From Bacillota bacterium (GTDB lineage Bacteria; Vulcanimicrobiota; JAMDEM01), in contig JAMDEM010000002.1 in the NCBI GenBank assembly GCA_023486985.1, positions 1-12,953 on the forward strand: a DNA stretch of 12,953 nucleotides, given 5' to 3'. The translations under genes and the position numbers were made by a program. Positions 1 to 6,455 of the stretch are shown here, in pieces. The number at the start of each line of letters is the position of its first letter. Position 1 is the first letter of the stretch. The notes beneath the pieces were generated by a model, which did no database searches, was not told where the DNA came from, and saw nothing but the letters and a program-made list of their open reading frames with translations.

Positions 1-2
1 TA

Positions 3-779
3 CGTTTTCTATCCTGCTGTGTTCAGAAATCCTCATGCTGCAAAACTGAGAACGCGGCAGAAAGCCTGAGCAAAAAAATCGGGTACACGGAAGAAGAACT
101 TGCCGCAGCTCCCGGAGGGGCAAACCTCGGTCTGGGATGCGGAAATCCCGTTGCTCTTGCATCAATAAAAGAAGGAGAAATTATTGTTGACCTCGGCTCG
201 GGTCCGGGTCTTGACTGTTTTCTTGCAGCCGGCAAAGCGGGTAAGAACGGAAAGGTTATCGGTATAGATATGACACCGGATATGATTGAAAGGGCAAGAG
301 AAAACGCAAAAAAAGGCAGGATAGAAAACGTAGAGTTCAGGCTGGGAGACATTGAAAAAATCCCGGTTGAAGATAATACTGCCGATGCAATCATCTCAAA
401 TTGCGTTATCAATCTTGCTCCCGACAAAAGAAAAGTATTCGGCGAAGCCTTCAGGGTGCTGAAACCCGGCGGTAGAATTATGGTTTCCGATATGGTTTCA
501 TTAAAAGAACTTCCCGGCTTTATCAAGGATTCAATTGATGCTTACATCGGATGTCTTGGCGGAGCGATGATTAAGGATGAATACCTGGATGCAATAAAAT
601 CAGCAGGATTTGTTGATGTGAGAATAGTAAATGAATCATATTTGCCGGTTGAATATAAGCATCTGGTTGATGATCCGGCAGTAAAGACAATAATTAAAAA
701 TTTAAAACTGTCGCCTGAGAACATAAAAGCAATTACTGAATCATTTGTAAGCATAAAGGTTCATGCCGTCAAACCATAA
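3..779 (+). CDS. arsM: Arsenite S-adenosylmethionine methyltransferase, 5' end cut by window edge
   Basis: Cytosolic enzyme that transfers methyl groups from S-adenosylmethionine to thiol-bound As(III), giving methylated arsenicals. The frame is open from base 3 and 258 codons are visible. Probably only a short N-terminal piece is missing, since family members are usually about 260-290 residues. Visible in order, counted from base 3: cysteine pairs at codons 5-6 and 12-13; GLGCGNP with Cys at codon 46; the SAM-binding motif VDLGSGPGLDCF; SNCVINL with Cys at codon 134; YIGCLGGA with Cys at codon 184. The last three match the three arsenic-binding cysteines of characterised ArsM, and the 50-residue gap between the second and third equals that between Cys174 and Cys224 of the Cyanidioschyzon enzyme. 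An ATG at 270 lies inside the SAM domain and is not the start. No ArsR-type regulator or other ars gene is visible in the window. The family call is firm; the 5' end is unknown. Confidence 0.92.
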   Translation, partial: RFLSCCVQKSSCCKTENAAESLSKKIGYTEEELAAAPGGANLGLGCGNPVALASIKEGEIIVDLGSGPGLDCFLAAGKAGKNGKVIGIDMTPDMIERARENAKKGRIENVEFRLGDIEKIPVEDNTADAIISNCVINLAPDKRKVFGEAFRVLKPGGRIMVSDMVSLKELPGFIKDSIDAYIGCLGGAMIKDEYLDAIKSAGFVDVRIVNESYLPVEYKHLVDDPAVKTIIKNLKLSPENIKAITESFVSIKVHAVKP

Positions 780-869
780 AAAACTTACATCTGCAGGGTG
801 AGTTCCCCGGACGCACAAAAGGTGGGGATGGCGCACTAAATAAAATTAACTTTGAAAGGCAGTAAAATA

Positions 870-2000
870 ATGGACGAAGCACACCATGAAATATCGCTTC
901 TCAGACAAACAATTGCAAGAATCGACAAAACAATTCTTTCCCTTGTCAGGAAAAGGCTGGATACAGCACGGAAAATCGGCGAGCAGAAAAAGCTCGCCGG
1001 AGCAGCCATCAGGGATTTTACCACCGAGGCGAAACTTATTGAACGAACAGAAAAAATATGCAGGGAAATCGGCATTGATACCGAGCTTGGCAAATCTCTT
1101 ATCAAGATTCTTTTTGAAGGCTCCATAAAAACACAGCACGACATAATTGAAAGCCATTCCCGCGGTGTTCACAAAAAAATTCTTATTGTGGGCGGAGCGG
1201 GAAGAATGGGACAATGGCTTGCATCATTTCTGAAGAATCAGGGACATCATGTTTATATCCACGACATCTCTCCCCTCAAGCCCGAAGGTTATCATATCGT
1301 TGAAAATTTGGAGTCGGGCTCAAAAGAATCCGATATAATCATTCTTTCAACTCCAATGTCTTCAAGCGCGGGCATATTGGATAACATTATAAATACCGGC
1401 ACCCATGCAGTAATTATGGATATCTGCAGTCTTAAGTCACCCGTGTATTCCACAATTCTAAAAGGCGCGGGGGAAGGAAGGAAAATTGCAAGCATTCATC
1501 CCATGTTTGCACCGGGGGCATTGATGCTTTCAGGCAGGATTCTGGTAATCTGCGACTGCGGAAATAAAACAGCCGTTGAAGAGGCAAAAAATTTATTTAA
1601 AAACACTGCCCTCAGGATTGTAAATATGCCGCTGGAGCTGCATGACCGGTTAATGTCGGTGGTTCTGGGAATGTGCCATGCCCTAAATGTGGGATTCATA
1701 AACGCCCTTTCAAAAACAGGCATAACATTCAATGATCTGGACACAGTTTCAAGCACTACTTTTTACAAGCAGATGAAAACCACAGCCGATGTGGCGCTGG
1801 AAAATCCCGAGCTTTATTATGAAATCCAGCACCTTAACGCCCACACGGAAAAAACAATGGATATCTTAATCGAATCATTTAAAGAAATAAAGACCGCCTC
1901 TTTAGAAGACGGTCATGAAAAATTTCTTGAAATAATGAATAAAGGCAGAAATTTTTTCGGAATCCCTGAAAAAATCACTCCTGACGCCGTGGTGGATTAG
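870..2000 (+). CDS. tyrA: Chorismate mutase / prephenate dehydrogenase fusion (T-protein)
   Basis: Bifunctional cytosolic enzyme of tyrosine synthesis: chorismate to prephenate, then NAD(P)-dependent oxidative decarboxylation to 4-hydroxyphenylpyruvate. The protein is 376 residues from ATG 870, which has GAAAGG 10 bases upstream; an in-frame TTG at 852 would add six residues and has no better site. Residues about 7-92 form an AroQ-type mutase (LRQTIARID, RKRLDTARKIGEQKK, final SIKTQHD). Residues about 103-350 form the dehydrogenase, with nucleotide-binding GGAGRMG at 108-114, IHPMFAP (His210, matching E. coli His197) and LELHD (His258). The domain order is that of E. coli TyrA. Two substitutions stand out by eye. 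The mutase DxxRE motif reads DFTTE, so the usual Arg is Thr52. The segment holding E. coli Arg294 reads STTFYKQ, with no arginine; I believe this STTF-type segment recurs in a subgroup of TyrA proteins. The gene starts 90 bases after arsM and its last 26 bases overlap a convergent gene. Confidence 0.93.
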   Translation: MDEAHHEISLLRQTIARIDKTILSLVRKRLDTARKIGEQKKLAGAAIRDFTTEAKLIERTEKICREIGIDTELGKSLIKILFEGSIKTQHDIIESHSRGVHKKILIVGGAGRMGQWLASFLKNQGHHVYIHDISPLKPEGYHIVENLESGSKESDIIILSTPMSSSAGILDNIINTGTHAVIMDICSLKSPVYSTILKGAGEGRKIASIHPMFAPGALMLSGRILVICDCGNKTAVEEAKNLFKNTALRIVNMPLELHDRLMSVVLGMCHALNVGFINALSKTGITFNDLDTVSSTTFYKQMKTTADVALENPELYYEIQHLNAHTEKTMDILIESFKEIKTASLEDGHEKFLEIMNKGRNFFGIPEKITPDAVVD

Positions 2001-2373
2001 TCCTTGAGTAAATAAGGAGAATTCCCATCATCACTGTTATCACACCGCCTGCCAGATAAAGGGAAAAACCTTCCTGCTCAATTGACCATTCAATCACAGG
2101 AGTCACCATGGCTTCCGGTGCAAGCAATAAAAAAAGCCCTTTGGCAAGAGCAAGAATACCCACAACAGAAACAAGCCATCTCATGGAACCGCTTCTTACT
2201 CCTCCAAGGATAAACAAGGAAATAATAATCGGGATTGCCCCCAATGGACGGTAAATAGAGGGGTTGTATAATTGCATGTCTCTTATAAGGGATACTACAT
2301 CAGCCGGGTAAAATGTAAGGTAAAGACCCATCAGGGCAAATATTATACCTATTAAAGTAATAATCCATTTCAT
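1975..2373 (-). CDS. Small four-helix membrane protein, function unknown
   Basis: A 132-residue integral membrane protein that I do not recognise. Four hydrophobic segments can be seen, at about 3-22, 43-59, 66-85 and 103-122, with a short Arg-rich tail (PPRRQE). The two halves look alike: GLYLTFYPADVV after helix 1 and GLFLLLAPEAMV after helix 3 suggest an internal duplication of a two-helix unit ending in a Pro-acidic turn. AAGGAG lies only three bases before ATG 2373, a short spacing, but the next Met (residue 16) would cut away most of helix 1. It starts 23 bases after the stop of the second PilT-like gene on the same strand, so it is probably the last gene of that operon. Its 3' end overlaps the tyrA 3' end by 26 bases. 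A role linked to pili is only a guess from position. Confidence 0.75.
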   Translation of the reverse strand: MKWIITLIGIIFALMGLYLTFYPADVVSLIRDMQLYNPSIYRPLGAIPIIISLFILGGVRSGSMRWLVSVVGILALAKGLFLLLAPEAMVTPVIEWSIEQEGFSLYLAGGVITVMMGILLIYSRTNPPRRQE

Positions 2374-2396
2374 AAGCTCCTTACTCTCCCATCTTA

Positions 2397-3473
2397 TTAG
2401 TAAGGCAGAGACATGAGTTTTTTGAATTCTTCAGGCCTTACAGCCTTGGAACTGGCTTCTTCCATTGTAACAACATTCTTCTTAACAAGGAATCTTAAAG
2501 CCTGTTCCTGAGACTGCATTCCAACTTCTCTTCCGCTGGTTGCCATGGTATTCTGAACCTGGATTAGCTTGCCTTCTCTTATCAGAGCCTTTACTGCGGA
2601 AGTGCCGAGAAGTATTTCAAAAGCAGGAACGAGCCCGCCTCCATGCACTCTGGTAAGAAGGGTCTGGGCAATTATAGCCTCAAGCCCAACCGAAAGCAAA
2701 GTTCTTGCCTGCTGGTGAAGATGAGGCGGGAAAAGATCTATGAGCTGCTCAAGCATAACCAGCACAGAAGGCGAAGTGGAAGTGGCAATCACCAGCTGGC
2801 CTGATGCGGCAAGATTAAGTAAATTTGAAGCTATTTCATAAGAATTCACTTCACCGATAACCAGAATATCCGCCCCCTGATGCGTCAGTGACTTGAAAGC
2901 CGCAGGGTAAGAAACTGTATCAGTGCCTACTTCCCTCTGGCAGATAACTCCTCTTTTGTTTTTATGCAGAAAGTCTATCGGGTTTTCCAGTGTAATAATC
3001 TGGCAGGTTCTCATTTCCAGGATATAATTAACAAGAGCCGCCATTGTATGAGACTTCCCGCTTGCTTTCGGCCCGGTAAGAAGAATAAGACCCTGCTTGG
3101 CATTTAAGGCGATATTTTTCAAAAGTTCAGGAAGTCCCAGCTCTTCGATAGTGGGAGGATTCGGAGGGTTCATAAGAACTACTGCGGCAACGGAGCCTCT
3201 TTGCTTGAAGATATTTATTCTAAATCTTGAAAGGCCCGGCACACTGTAAGTAAAATCAAGCTCCATCTTGCCTTCAAACTCTTTTTTCTGGGCGTCATTC
3301 ATAAGGCTTTCCAGGAAATTCCTGGTATCCTGCGGAGACAGGATATTGGAATCCATCGGAGAAAGGGTCCCGCTCTGTCTCATCATTATCGGGCTTCCCG
3401 GTACCAGATGAAAATGAGAGGCTTTCTTATCAACCATAATCCCAAAAATTTCCTGAAAATTCATCTTCTCCAT
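2397..3473 (-). CDS. Degenerate PilT-like type IV pilus ATPase paralogue
   Basis: A 358-residue cytosolic protein that aligns along its whole length with the canonical PilT encoded just upstream. Retained: FRINIFKQRG (about 84-93), Walker A GPKASGKS (134-141), QREVGTDT, the glutamate of Walker B IGEV (about 207-208) and LIREGK. Altered: the Asp box EDPIE reads ENPID (163-167); LRQDPDVVLIGEMRD reads LTHQGADILVIGEVNS; the His box TGHLVLATLHT reads SGQLVIATSTS; AIRNIIRE reads AVKALIRE; and SDLH near the N-terminus reads SHFH. It may therefore bind ATP but hydrolyse it poorly, perhaps acting as a PilU-like or regulatory partner in a mixed hexamer; that role is inference. The start is uncertain: AGGAGG is two bases before ATG 3473 and 11 before the in-frame ATG at 3464. 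It begins 25 bases after pilT. The open full-length frame with uniform codon use argues against a decaying pseudogene. Confidence 0.9.
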   Translation of the reverse strand: MEKMNFQEIFGIMVDKKASHFHLVPGSPIMMRQSGTLSPMDSNILSPQDTRNFLESLMNDAQKKEFEGKMELDFTYSVPGLSRFRINIFKQRGSVAAVVLMNPPNPPTIEELGLPELLKNIALNAKQGLILLTGPKASGKSHTMAALVNYILEMRTCQIITLENPIDFLHKNKRGVICQREVGTDTVSYPAAFKSLTHQGADILVIGEVNSYEIASNLLNLAASGQLVIATSTSPSVLVMLEQLIDLFPPHLHQQARTLLSVGLEAIIAQTLLTRVHGGGLVPAFEILLGTSAVKALIREGKLIQVQNTMATSGREVGMQSQEQALRFLVKKNVVTMEEASSKAVRPEEFKKLMSLPY

Positions 3474-3498
3474 TACCTCCTGTTATTTAAATATTTTT

Positions 3499-4587
3499 TT
3501 ATCTTCCTATCAGCCTGTTAAATTCATCAGGAGCGGCGGATTTTGCAAGGCATTCTTCATAGGTAACAAGCCCCTGCTGGAACAAATTCCTGAGCGACAT
3601 ATCAAGAGACAGCATACCAATCTGAGATCCTGACTGAATCATATTTGGTATCTGGTGGGTTTTTCCTTCTCTTATTATGTTTCTTATTGCAGGTGATACC
3701 GGCATAAGCTCCATTGCCATAACTCTTCCATGTCCTGTAGCCTTTGGCAGAAGAGTCTGGCACATTACACCTTCCAGGGTGACGGACAACTGCATTCTTA
3801 TCTGCTGCTGCTGGTGAGGCGGAAATATATCTATAACCCTGTCAACCGTAGTTGACGCGCTGTTTGTATGAAGGGTAGCAAGGACAAGGTGTCCTGTTTC
3901 GGCGGCTGTTATGGCAATAGCTGTAGTCTCAAGGTCCCTCATTTCTCCTATCAATACCACATCAGGGTCCTGACGAAGAACATGCACAAGAGCATTGGTA
4001 AAAGAGTGCGTATCGGCACCCACTTCCCTCTGGCTTATAACGCTGTTTTTATCCTTATGAAGAAACTCAATGGGGTCTTCAACTGTAACTATATGGCATC
4101 TCCTGTTTTCATTGATATGGTTTATCATTGCCGCCAGGGTAGTGGATTTTCCTGAACCGGTAGGACCGGTGATAAGAAGTAATCCCCTTGGCTTCATTGC
4201 AAGGTCTTTTAAAATGGGAGGGAGTTTTAATTCATCAATGGTAAAGGGCCTTGCCGGAACCACTCTGAAAGCTGCACCCCAGCTGCCCCTTTGAAGATAC
4301 ACATTGATTCTGAATCTGGAAAGCCCGGGAATGCTGTAAGCAAGATCCAGTTCTTTTTCTGCCACAAAATCAGCCTTCTGCTGGTCGGTAAGGATGCTTT
4401 CCACCATTTTTCTTACCTGGTCCGGGCTTAAAACTTCATAGCCCGCCGGCGTGAGCTCTCCGTCAATTCTAAGCATCGGGGCACTGCCCGCCTTCATATG
4501 AAGGTCGGATGCACCCTTTTCAATCATTTGATGCAGGAGATCTTCAATTGTTATTTCCTGGGCAAGGTCTTCAGCTTCCATAACCAT
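3499..4587 (-). CDS. pilT: Type IV pilus retraction ATPase PilT
   Basis: Hexameric cytosolic motor that depolymerises the type IV pilus and drives twitching motility and DNA uptake. It is 362 residues, the usual length for PilT. An N-terminal PAS-like domain (about 12-115) includes ASDLHMKAG and RFRINVYLQRG. The RecA-like motor follows: Walker A GPTGSGKS (141-148), Asp box TVEDPIE (168-173), QREVGADT (185-192), Walker B LRQDPDVVLIGEMRD (204-218), His box TGHLVLATLHTNSA (231-244), and the PilT-specific AIRNIIREGK (300-309). All catalytic residues are intact. ATG 4587 follows AGGGG at a seven-base spacing. It is the first gene of a minus-strand unit with the degenerate paralogue and a small membrane protein. 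No pilB, pilC or pilin gene is in the window, so the rest of the pilus machinery must be elsewhere. The paralogue PilU is the alternative name, but the canonical boxes and the length favour PilT. Confidence 0.95.
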   Translation of the reverse strand: MVMEAEDLAQEITIEDLLHQMIEKGASDLHMKAGSAPMLRIDGELTPAGYEVLSPDQVRKMVESILTDQQKADFVAEKELDLAYSIPGLSRFRINVYLQRGSWGAAFRVVPARPFTIDELKLPPILKDLAMKPRGLLLITGPTGSGKSTTLAAMINHINENRRCHIVTVEDPIEFLHKDKNSVISQREVGADTHSFTNALVHVLRQDPDVVLIGEMRDLETTAIAITAAETGHLVLATLHTNSASTTVDRVIDIFPPHQQQQIRMQLSVTLEGVMCQTLLPKATGHGRVMAMELMPVSPAIRNIIREGKTHQIPNMIQSGSQIGMLSLDMSLRNLFQQGLVTYEECLAKSAAPDEFNRLIGR

Positions 4588-4694
4588 TGTTTAACCCCTT
4601 TTTTTTTAATTTATGCTATAATTCTATTTAAATTAGCTATATACCTTCCTTAATGACAGATTCATTCCAAAATAAACAACAAACTTTTAAATTT

Positions 4695-4725
4695 ATTATA
4701 CCCATATAATTAAATCTTCTGCCAA
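4695..4725 (-). promoter_or_regulatory. Possible promoter of the pilT operon
   Basis: On the minus strand a perfect -10 TATAAT (4695-4700) is preceded after 19 bases by TTGGCA (4720-4725), a five-of-six match to TTGACA. The spacer is longer than ideal. Transcription would start near 4688 and leave a leader of about 100 bases. The surrounding 4588-4828 interval is very AT-rich, so chance matches are likely. I see no other feature in that interval. Confidence 0.4.
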
Positions 4726-4828
4726 TTTCTGCGGCAGCTTCGTTGCAAATACCCTTCAGGCAAACGCACACTGCAAACTCAGAAAAATTCCATGCCTGGT
4801 TTTAACAAGCCTGAGAAATAGACAGCCA

Positions 4829-5803
4829 TTACTTAATCTTTAAAACTACCTTACCCCTTGGGTGTCCTTTTTGCAGATATGTAAGTGCTTCTCCTGCATG
4901 CTCCAGTGGAAATGTCTTATCAACATGAACTTTGATAACCCGCTTATCTATAAGTTCAGCCAATTTGGACAGGCGCTCACCGGTCACCTGAGTAAACTGC
5001 CCTATGGCATTCACCCCATACTGTTTCATGAGTTCCGGACGAGGCTGTTCTAACATGGAAACGATTATGCCGCCTTTTTTGAGCACTTTAAAAGATTTTA
5101 TGTACGTTTCTCCGCCCACCGTGTCAAAAACTGCATCATAATCGCGCAACAAATCCTCAAAGGGCTCCTTTTTGTAATCTATAACCTCATCTGCGCCCAG
5201 TTCTTTAACATATTGCCTGTCCTCAGCACCAGCCGTAGCTGCCACATATGCTGCAAGGTGCCTGGCAATCTGGATAGCCATTGTCCCTATGCCGCCCGCA
5301 CCGCCATGAATGAGAATCTTTTTGCCACTGGAAAGAGCTATATGATCCACGAGCGCCTGCCAGGCGCTTACACCTGCAAGCGGCAATGCCGCTGCTTCGA
5401 CATGGCTGATTTTTCCGGGCTTATGCGCAATGAATTCTGCACCTGCCAGGACAAATTCAGCAAAAGCCCCCGAGCCGCCTCTCAAAGAACTGGCAAACCC
5501 GTAAATCTCATCACCTTTTTTAAAACCGGGTACACCTGCTCCAACTTCCGTTATAACACCTGAAAAATCTCCTCCCAGAGTTGCAGGGAACTTTAACAAC
5601 ATCATTTGCTGCATATATCCTTCGCGTATCTTCCAATCCACAGGGTTAACTCCGGCGGCATGCACCTCAATGAGAAGCTGCCCGCTGGATACAGCCGGTT
5701 TAGGCGCATTCCCGTTAATCTCGACGACTTCACTGCCCCCGTACTTGTTAATTTGTGCCGCTTTCATAATTTGTATTGCTTTCATTGCTTCTGGTGGATT
5801 CAT
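4829..5803 (-). CDS. NADPH:quinone oxidoreductase-like MDR protein, zinc-free
   Basis: Member of the medium-chain dehydrogenase/reductase superfamily, quinone oxidoreductase branch, which uses NAD(P)H to reduce quinones or other electrophilic carbonyl and enone compounds in the cytosol. The protein is 324 residues from ATG 5803, chosen because AAGGGGG sits seven bases upstream; the longer start at 5833 has no such site. Visible from that start: AAGVNPVDWKIREG (49-62), GGDFSGVITEVGAGV (78-91), the nucleotide-binding HGGAGGIGTMAIQIAR (166-181), and DYDAVFDTVGGETY. The zinc-ligand cysteines of alcohol dehydrogenases are absent, as expected for this branch. The N-terminus contains MKAIQI followed by MKAAQI, encoded by a tandem 18-base duplication; the family normally begins at a sequence like the second copy. 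The gene lies 147 bases downstream of ssrA, separated from it by a strong terminator, so it should have its own promoter. The substrate cannot be told from the sequence. Confidence 0.9.
   Translation of the reverse strand: MNPPEAMKAIQIMKAAQINKYGGSEVVEINGNAPKPAVSSGQLLIEVHAAGVNPVDWKIREGYMQQMMLLKFPATLGGDFSGVITEVGAGVPGFKKGDEIYGFASSLRGGSGAFAEFVLAGAEFIAHKPGKISHVEAAALPLAGVSAWQALVDHIALSSGKKILIHGGAGGIGTMAIQIARHLAAYVAATAGAEDRQYVKELGADEVIDYKKEPFEDLLRDYDAVFDTVGGETYIKSFKVLKKGGIIVSMLEQPRPELMKQYGVNAIGQFTQVTGERLSKLAELIDKRVIKVHVDKTFPLEHAGEALTYLQKGHPRGKVVLKIK
5750..5785 (-). repeat. Tandem 18-base duplication at the N-terminus of the MDR gene
   Basis: Two adjacent 18-mers on the plus strand, AATTTGTGCCGCTTTCAT (5750-5767) and AATTTGTATTGCTTTCAT (5768-5785), differ at three positions. 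On the coding strand each begins with ATG and encodes MKAAQI or MKAIQI, so the start segment of the protein has been duplicated in frame. Confidence 0.8.
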
Positions 5804-5891
5804 ATTGTTTCCCCCTTTTTTTGATTCACGCATAATATTTTTGACAATGTTTGTCCTTCATTCTTATACCCCCGCCGCCATATTCCTAAAC

Positions 5892-5927
5892 AAAAAAAAG
5901 GACCTTTGAACCCTCAAAAATCCTTTT
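5892..5927 (-). terminator. Intrinsic terminator of ssrA
   Basis: On the minus strand the RNA can form a continuous 14-pair stem: AAAAGGA pairs with UCCUUUU, two inner U-G pairs follow, then UUUGA pairs with UCAAA around a GGGU loop. The stem runs directly into a U-tract (8 T in all, 5892-5899). It lies 24 bases beyond the tmRNA CCA end and ahead of the MDR gene, as expected for an ssrA terminator. The plus-strand reading has a shorter T-run, so weak bidirectional action is possible. Confidence 0.85.
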
Positions 5928-5950
5928 ATGTTAAAGCAGTTATTCTGTTT

Positions 5951-6299
5951 TGGTGGAGGTGGCGGGAATCGAACCCGCGTCCGAAAAGGCTCCCACACCG
6001 GCTTCTACAGGCTTATTTCAGGTTTTTTTTCTCGGACCTCAGGGCTTTCCTGAACAAAATCCCCGGGAATCCAAGCCCCTGTTTTTTCCCTCCTGCATTC
6101 GGAGCTTGAGCAGGAAGTATCCGGTAAAATTGACACCCTCTCCCACCCTGCCGGCAAGGTGAGGAAGATGTGGCTGTTATTAGGCAGCCAGTGCTAATTC
6201 GTTATTGGCGTTTGTATGCCTTCCGCCTTTTTAACGAGCTTGCGGCAACTCGGCCTGCTACCTGTGCCAGAACTCAATCCGTCGAATCCATTCACCCCC
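5951..6299 (-). ncRNA. ssrA: tmRNA (transfer-messenger RNA)
   Basis: Ribosome-rescue RNA that works with SmpB and tags stalled proteins for proteolysis. The mature form is 349 bases, with the CCA end encoded. The 5' end GGGGGUG pairs with CACCUCC before ACCA, giving seven acceptor pairs that include the G3-U pair typical of alanine-charged tmRNA. The 5' part carries GGAUUCGACGG, the conserved tmRNA start region. The 3' part has GGACGCGGGUUCGAUUCCCGC, the T-arm and loop. The tag frame ends ELALAA with UAAUAA, and the stop codons sit in the loop of a GGCUG/CAGCC hairpin, as in helix 5 of known tmRNAs. Hairpins suited to the downstream pseudoknots follow. It is a one-piece tmRNA with no intron or permutation. 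A consensus-like promoter lies just upstream and an intrinsic terminator just downstream. Confidence 0.96.
6177..6209 (-). other. tmRNA tag-peptide reading frame, ANNELALAA plus two stops
   Basis: In the only frame ending in a LAA-type degron, the codons read GCC AAT AAC GAA TTA GCA CTG GCT GCC TAA TAA, which is ANNELALAA. GCC is proposed as the resume codon because most tags start with Ala or Gly, the base four upstream is the expected A, and it lies 13 bases after the last strand of the putative first pseudoknot. Earlier in-frame codons (CAT, ACA, AAC) cannot be fully excluded. The hydrophobic end fits recognition by ClpXP-type proteases. Confidence 0.75.
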
Positions 6300-6316
6300 A
6301 TGCTTCTGGCAATTTC

Positions 6317-6345
6317 ATTATATCATGAGGAATGAAGCAAATCAA
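6317..6345 (-). promoter_or_regulatory. Sigma-70-type promoter of ssrA
   Basis: Minus strand: -35 TTGATT (6340-6345), 17-base spacer, perfect -10 TATAAT (6317-6322). The predicted start is about 10 bases before the mature tmRNA 5' end, leaving a short leader for RNase P to remove. The same two hexamers and spacing recur in front of the gene ending at 6458. Confidence 0.8.
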
Positions 6346-6359
6346 TAAATTTAAAGCCC

Positions 6360-6455
6360 CTCACCTTTGCCCGTTCGGGGAACGGGCACTACTCCATCTG
6401 CCCGGAGGGGTGAGTGAATAATTAACTCCCCCTACCCCTCTTTAGCAAAGAGGGG
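6360..6455. repeat. Cluster of short palindromic repeats between ssrA and the next gene
   Basis: Three inverted pairs lie in a short non-coding stretch. GCCCGTTC/GAACGGGC forms an eight-pair hairpin with a GGG loop (6369-6387). It is enclosed by CTCACC (6360-6365) and GGTGAG (6409-6414). A separate perfect nine-pair hairpin, CCCCTCTTT-AGC-AAAGAGGGG (6435-6455), begins two bases beyond the stop codon of the minus-strand gene at 6458. They look like the small dispersed palindromes found in many genomes. No long T-run follows on either strand, so they are not clear intrinsic terminators, though the last could protect or cap the neighbouring mRNA. Confidence 0.6.

Noticed and set aside
780..869. 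Riboswitch, attenuator or promoter between arsM and tyrA
   Set aside because: Only a weak TCCC/GGGA pairing is visible, with no T-run, no leader peptide and no recognisable aptamer motif; CTGCAGGGT also occurs in the dgt insert, but the shared stretch is too short to mean much.
2397..3473. Second PilT-like gene as a pseudogene
   Set aside because: It is full length with no frameshift, keeps the Walker A lysine and Walker B glutamate, and lies in a tight operon; substitution is confined to particular boxes rather than spread randomly.
4617..4622. Perfect TATAAT on the plus strand between pilT and the MDR gene
   Set aside because: No plus-strand gene follows it, no good -35 is placed, and the stretch is very AT-rich; a chance match is likely.
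5906..6162. Plus-strand open frames of 67 and 70 codons, one beginning MVEVAGIEPAS
   Set aside because: These are translations of the reverse complement of the tmRNA 3' end and T-arm, a well-known false protein artefact next to tRNA-like ends.
6152..6371. Near match between CCTCACCTTGCC (minus strand in the tmRNA, about 6152-6163) and CCTCACCTTTGCC (6359-6371), suggesting a repeat captured by ssrA
   Set aside because: The tmRNA copy forms a hairpin expected for the second pseudoknot, the match is short, and the flanks do not agree; coincidence cannot be excluded.
6435..6455. Nine-pair hairpin as an intrinsic terminator for the gene ending at 6458
   Set aside because: Neither strand has a T-run directly after the stem, so it is recorded as a palindromic repeat only.
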